A stretch of DNA of 64,000 bases from Pseudomonas svalbardensis (GTDB taxonomy: Bacteria; Pseudomonadota; Gammaproteobacteria; Pseudomonadales; Pseudomonadaceae). This document shows positions 61,969 through 64,000 of this stretch, piece by piece. The translations under genes were made by a program, and so were the position numbers. The notes under the pieces are model-generated. The model ran no database searches. It worked only from the letters and a program-made list of their open reading frames with translations, and was not told where the DNA came from. Location of the stretch: assembly GCF_030053115.1 (NCBI RefSeq), contig NZ_CP125619.1, positions 2,429,501 to 2,493,500 of the forward strand. Reading direction: 5' to 3'. Each line of letters opens with the position of its first letter. The stretch's first letter is position 1.

Positions 61969-63906
61969 ATGGGCCAGACTCGTTTTGCCAGTGGGCGTCA
62001 ATTGGATCTGATTTGCCTGGGGCGCCTGGGCGTCGACCTCTATGCGCAGCAAGTCGGGGCGCGGTTGGAAGATGTTTCAAGCTTCGCCAAATACCTCGGT
62101 GGATCGTCCGCCAACATCGCCTTCGGCACGGCTCGGCTGGGCCTGAAGTCGGCGATGCTGAGCCGGGTAGGGGACGACCACATGGGCCGCTTCCTGGTGG
62201 AATCCCTGGCCCGCGAAGGTTGCGACGTCAGCGGGATCAAGGTCGATCCGGAGCGCCTGACCGCCATGGTCCTGCTGGGCCTCAAGGATCGCGAAACCTT
62301 TCCTTTGGTCTTCTACCGCGAAAACTGCGCCGACATGGCGCTGCGGGCCGAAGACATCAGCGAAGCCTTCATTGCTTCCAGCAAAGCCTTGCTGATCACC
62401 GGCACCCATTTCTCCACCGATGGCGTCTACAAGGCGAGCATCCAGGCGCTGGATTACGCCGAGAAGCACAACGTCAAACGGGTGCTGGACATCGACTATC
62501 GCCCAGTACTCTGGGGCCTGGCCGGCAAGGCCGACGGCGAAACCCGTTTCGTCGCCGACCAGAACGTCAGCCAGCATGTGCAGAAAATCCTCCCGCGTTT
62601 CGACCTGATCGTCGGCACGGAAGAAGAATTCCTGATTGCCGGCGGTTCCGAGGACTTGCTCACCGCGCTGCGCAATGTGCGGCGCCTGAGCGCGGCGACC
62701 CTGGTGGTCAAGCTCGGCCCGCAGGGCTGCACGGTGATTCACGGGGTGATTCCGGTACGTCTTGAAGACGGCGCCATTTACCCCGGCGTGCGGGTGGAAG
62801 TGTTGAATGTGCTGGGCGCCGGCGATGCATTCATGTCCGGTTTCTTGAGCGGCTGGCTCGAGGATGCGAGCGACGAGCGCTGCTGCCAGTTGGCCAATGC
62901 CTGCGGCGGTCTGGTGGTGTCGCGCCACGCCTGCGCACCGGCCATGCCGACCCGTGCCGAACTCGATTATCTGTTTAACAGTCCGGTGCCGATTACCCGG
63001 CCGGATCAGGACGCGGTGTTGCAGCGTCTGCATCAGGTCAGCGTGCCGCGCAAACAGTGGAAGCAGCTGTTCATTTTTGCCTTCGACCATCGCGGGCAAC
63101 TGGTGGAACTGGCCCAAAAGGGCGGTCGCGACCTGAACGCCATCGGCGAACTCAAGCAACTGTTTATCAAGGCTGTGGAACGGGTCGAAGCCGATTTGCG
63201 CGAGCAGGGCATCGAGGCCGATGTCGGGCTGCTGGCCGATCAACGCTTCGGCCAGGACTCGCTGAACGCCGCCACCGGTCGCGGCTGGTGGGTGGCGCGT
63301 CCGGTGGAAGTGCAGGGTTCGCGACCATTGGCGTTCGAACATGGGCGCTCCATCGGCAGCAACCTGATCGCCTGGCCGCAGGAACAAATCATCAAGTGCC
63401 TGGTGCAATTCCACCCCGACGACGAGCCGTTGCTGCGTCTGGAACAGGAAGCGCAGATCAAGGGTTTGTACCAGGCATCCCAAGTCAGCGGTCATGAGCT
63501 GCTGCTGGAAATCATCCCGCCCAAGGATCATCCATCGACCCATCCGGACGTTCTGTATCGCGCCCTGAAACGCCTCTACAACCTGGGCATTTACCCGGCG
63601 TGGTGGAAGATCGAAGCGCAGAGCGCCGAGGAGTGGAAGCAACTCGACAAACTGATTCAGGAGCGTGATCCGTACTGCCGAGGCGTGGTGTTGCTGGGGC
63701 TGAATGCACCGGCATCGGCACTGGCCGAAGGGTTTCAACAGGCCAGACAGAGCCAGACTTGCCGCGGGTTTGCAGTCGGTCGGACGATTTTCCAGGAGCC
63801 GAGCCGCGCGTGGATGGCCGGTGAAATCGACGATGAAGCGCTGATCCGTCAAGTGCAGGGCACGTTCGTTGAATTGATCGATGCCTGGCGCACGGCGCGC
63901 GCTTGA
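61969..63906 (+). CDS. iolC: 5-dehydro-2-deoxygluconokinase with C-terminal DUF2090 domain
   Basis: Start at MGQTRFASGRQLDLICLGRLG (61969; AACAGGAGCCAGC upstream); 645 residues. PfkB kinase domain (1-~330): LGGSSANIAFGTARLGL, SRVGDDHMGRFLVESL and NVLGAGDAFMSGFLSGW with the catalytic Asp. The C-terminal half (~350-640; FIFAFDHRGQLVELA, KCLVQFHPDDEP, EIIPPKDHPSTHPD, GVVLLGLNAP) is DUF2090, an aldolase-like domain considered to act on 5-dehydro-2-deoxy-phosphogluconate. This fused IolC is usual in proteobacterial iol operons. Remaining iol genes lie beyond the window. Confidence 0.92.
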   Translation: MGQTRFASGRQLDLICLGRLGVDLYAQQVGARLEDVSSFAKYLGGSSANIAFGTARLGLKSAMLSRVGDDHMGRFLVESLAREGCDVSGIKVDPERLTAMVLLGLKDRETFPLVFYRENCADMALRAEDISEAFIASSKALLITGTHFSTDGVYKASIQALDYAEKHNVKRVLDIDYRPVLWGLAGKADGETRFVADQNVSQHVQKILPRFDLIVGTEEEFLIAGGSEDLLTALRNVRRLSAATLVVKLGPQGCTVIHGVIPVRLEDGAIYPGVRVEVLNVLGAGDAFMSGFLSGWLEDASDERCCQLANACGGLVVSRHACAPAMPTRAELDYLFNSPVPITRPDQDAVLQRLHQVSVPRKQWKQLFIFAFDHRGQLVELAQKGGRDLNAIGELKQLFIKAVERVEADLREQGIEADVGLLADQRFGQDSLNAATGRGWWVARPVEVQGSRPLAFEHGRSIGSNLIAWPQEQIIKCLVQFHPDDEPLLRLEQEAQIKGLYQASQVSGHELLLEIIPPKDHPSTHPDVLYRALKRLYNLGIYPAWWKIEAQSAEEWKQLDKLIQERDPYCRGVVLLGLNAPASALAEGFQQARQSQTCRGFAVGRTIFQEPSRAWMAGEIDDEALIRQVQGTFVELIDAWRTARA

Positions 63907-63923
63907 TGGAACACCGCAATACC

Positions 63924-64000
63924 TGTGGGAGTGAGCCTGCTCGCGATAGCTGACTGACAGTCAACATTGAAGGCGCCTGATACACCGCTATCGCGAGCAG
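63924..64000. repeat. REP pair, right unit cut by window edge
   Basis: TGTGGGAGTGAGCCTGCTCG at 63924-63946 (one base off the common form) and the start of an inverted unit, TCGCGAGCAG, at 63991-64000. A REP pair directly behind iolC suggests the next iol gene is not immediately adjacent. Confidence 0.8.

Noticed and set aside
62077..63852. A 591-codon frame opposite iolC
   Set aside because: Shadow of the strongly conserved iolC; no ribosome-binding site or recognisable domain.

Overview
The window is a chromosomal segment of a fluorescent-group Pseudomonas. The evidence is high-GC codon use, many copies of the REP-type palindromes typical of that group, a dhc carnitine locus in the Pseudomonas gene order, aruF/aruG paralogues, cobF, an HglS-type enzyme and an orphan hcp-vgrG type VI secretion (T6SS) island. 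It is a patchwork of ordinary metabolic operons and heavily remodelled accessory DNA. Five complete insertion sequences are present (two identical IS4-family copies, one IS110, one IS3, one IS481), plus one integron-cassette-like unit.

Layout. 1-730: 3' part of a vanW-like gene. 914-13750: T6SS island read leftward. In transcription order it holds palindromic enhancer-like sites and a sigma54-like promoter, hcp, vgrG, a DUF4123 adaptor, a VasX-like MIX effector and a membrane DUF6708 protein (probable immunity). Then comes a second, decayed effector-immunity module, reduced to the last ~36 codons of an effector and a frameshifted DUF6708 copy, boxed in by two inverted identical IS4 elements. 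13900-24610: PfpI/DJ-1 protein, IS110, 2-oxoadipate dioxygenase, a hydrolase plus Baeyer-Villiger monooxygenase pair, a MASE2-GGDEF cyclase, and a glutamate carboxypeptidase gene split by an IS3 element. 24861-26156: IS481 inside a G-rich inverted repeat. 26800-35020: oxaloacetate decarboxylase, then a seven-gene leftward cluster (rpiR-type regulator, isochorismatase-like hydrolase, glutamine-synthetase-like enzyme, N-formylglutamate-amidohydrolase-like protein, APC permease, AruF-like, AruG-like) that looks like an unassigned amine or amino-acid catabolic route.

35361-42890: phosphatase plus cobF, GlxA/FtrA-type regulator facing a rhodanese, a glutamine amidotransferase, an AotJ-like binding protein followed by an AotO-like protein, and two exported proteins. 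43070-44690: a 938-bp unit with 33-bp inverted termini carrying a low-GC GNAT gene with attC-like ends, then a structured leader and a broken DUF6124 gene. 44877-48230: ABM monooxygenase, a GST gene with an internal amber codon, two transporters or membrane proteins, and fragments of mntH and of an NADP-oxidoreductase-like gene. 48511-52192: atoB-dhcB-dhcA with divergent dhcR (dehydrocarnitine to acetyl-CoA). 52308-54333: sirtuin and methyltransferase. 54636-58606: an MNIO (DUF692) enzyme and its DUF2063 partner without a recognisable bufferin gene, facing a two-component system. 58908-60665: membrane protein, a 23-residue hydrophobic peptide gene and a GST. 60737-63906: iolR and the first iol catabolic gene (iolC fusion) around a GGAA-N6-TTCC operator.

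The signals most worth following are the decayed second T6SS effector-immunity module with its homopolymer frameshift, the IR-bounded integron-like GNAT cassette, the MNIO locus with an in-frame upstream Cys-containing leader and regularly spaced GATACA motifs, and the aruFG/GS/formylglutamate cluster.
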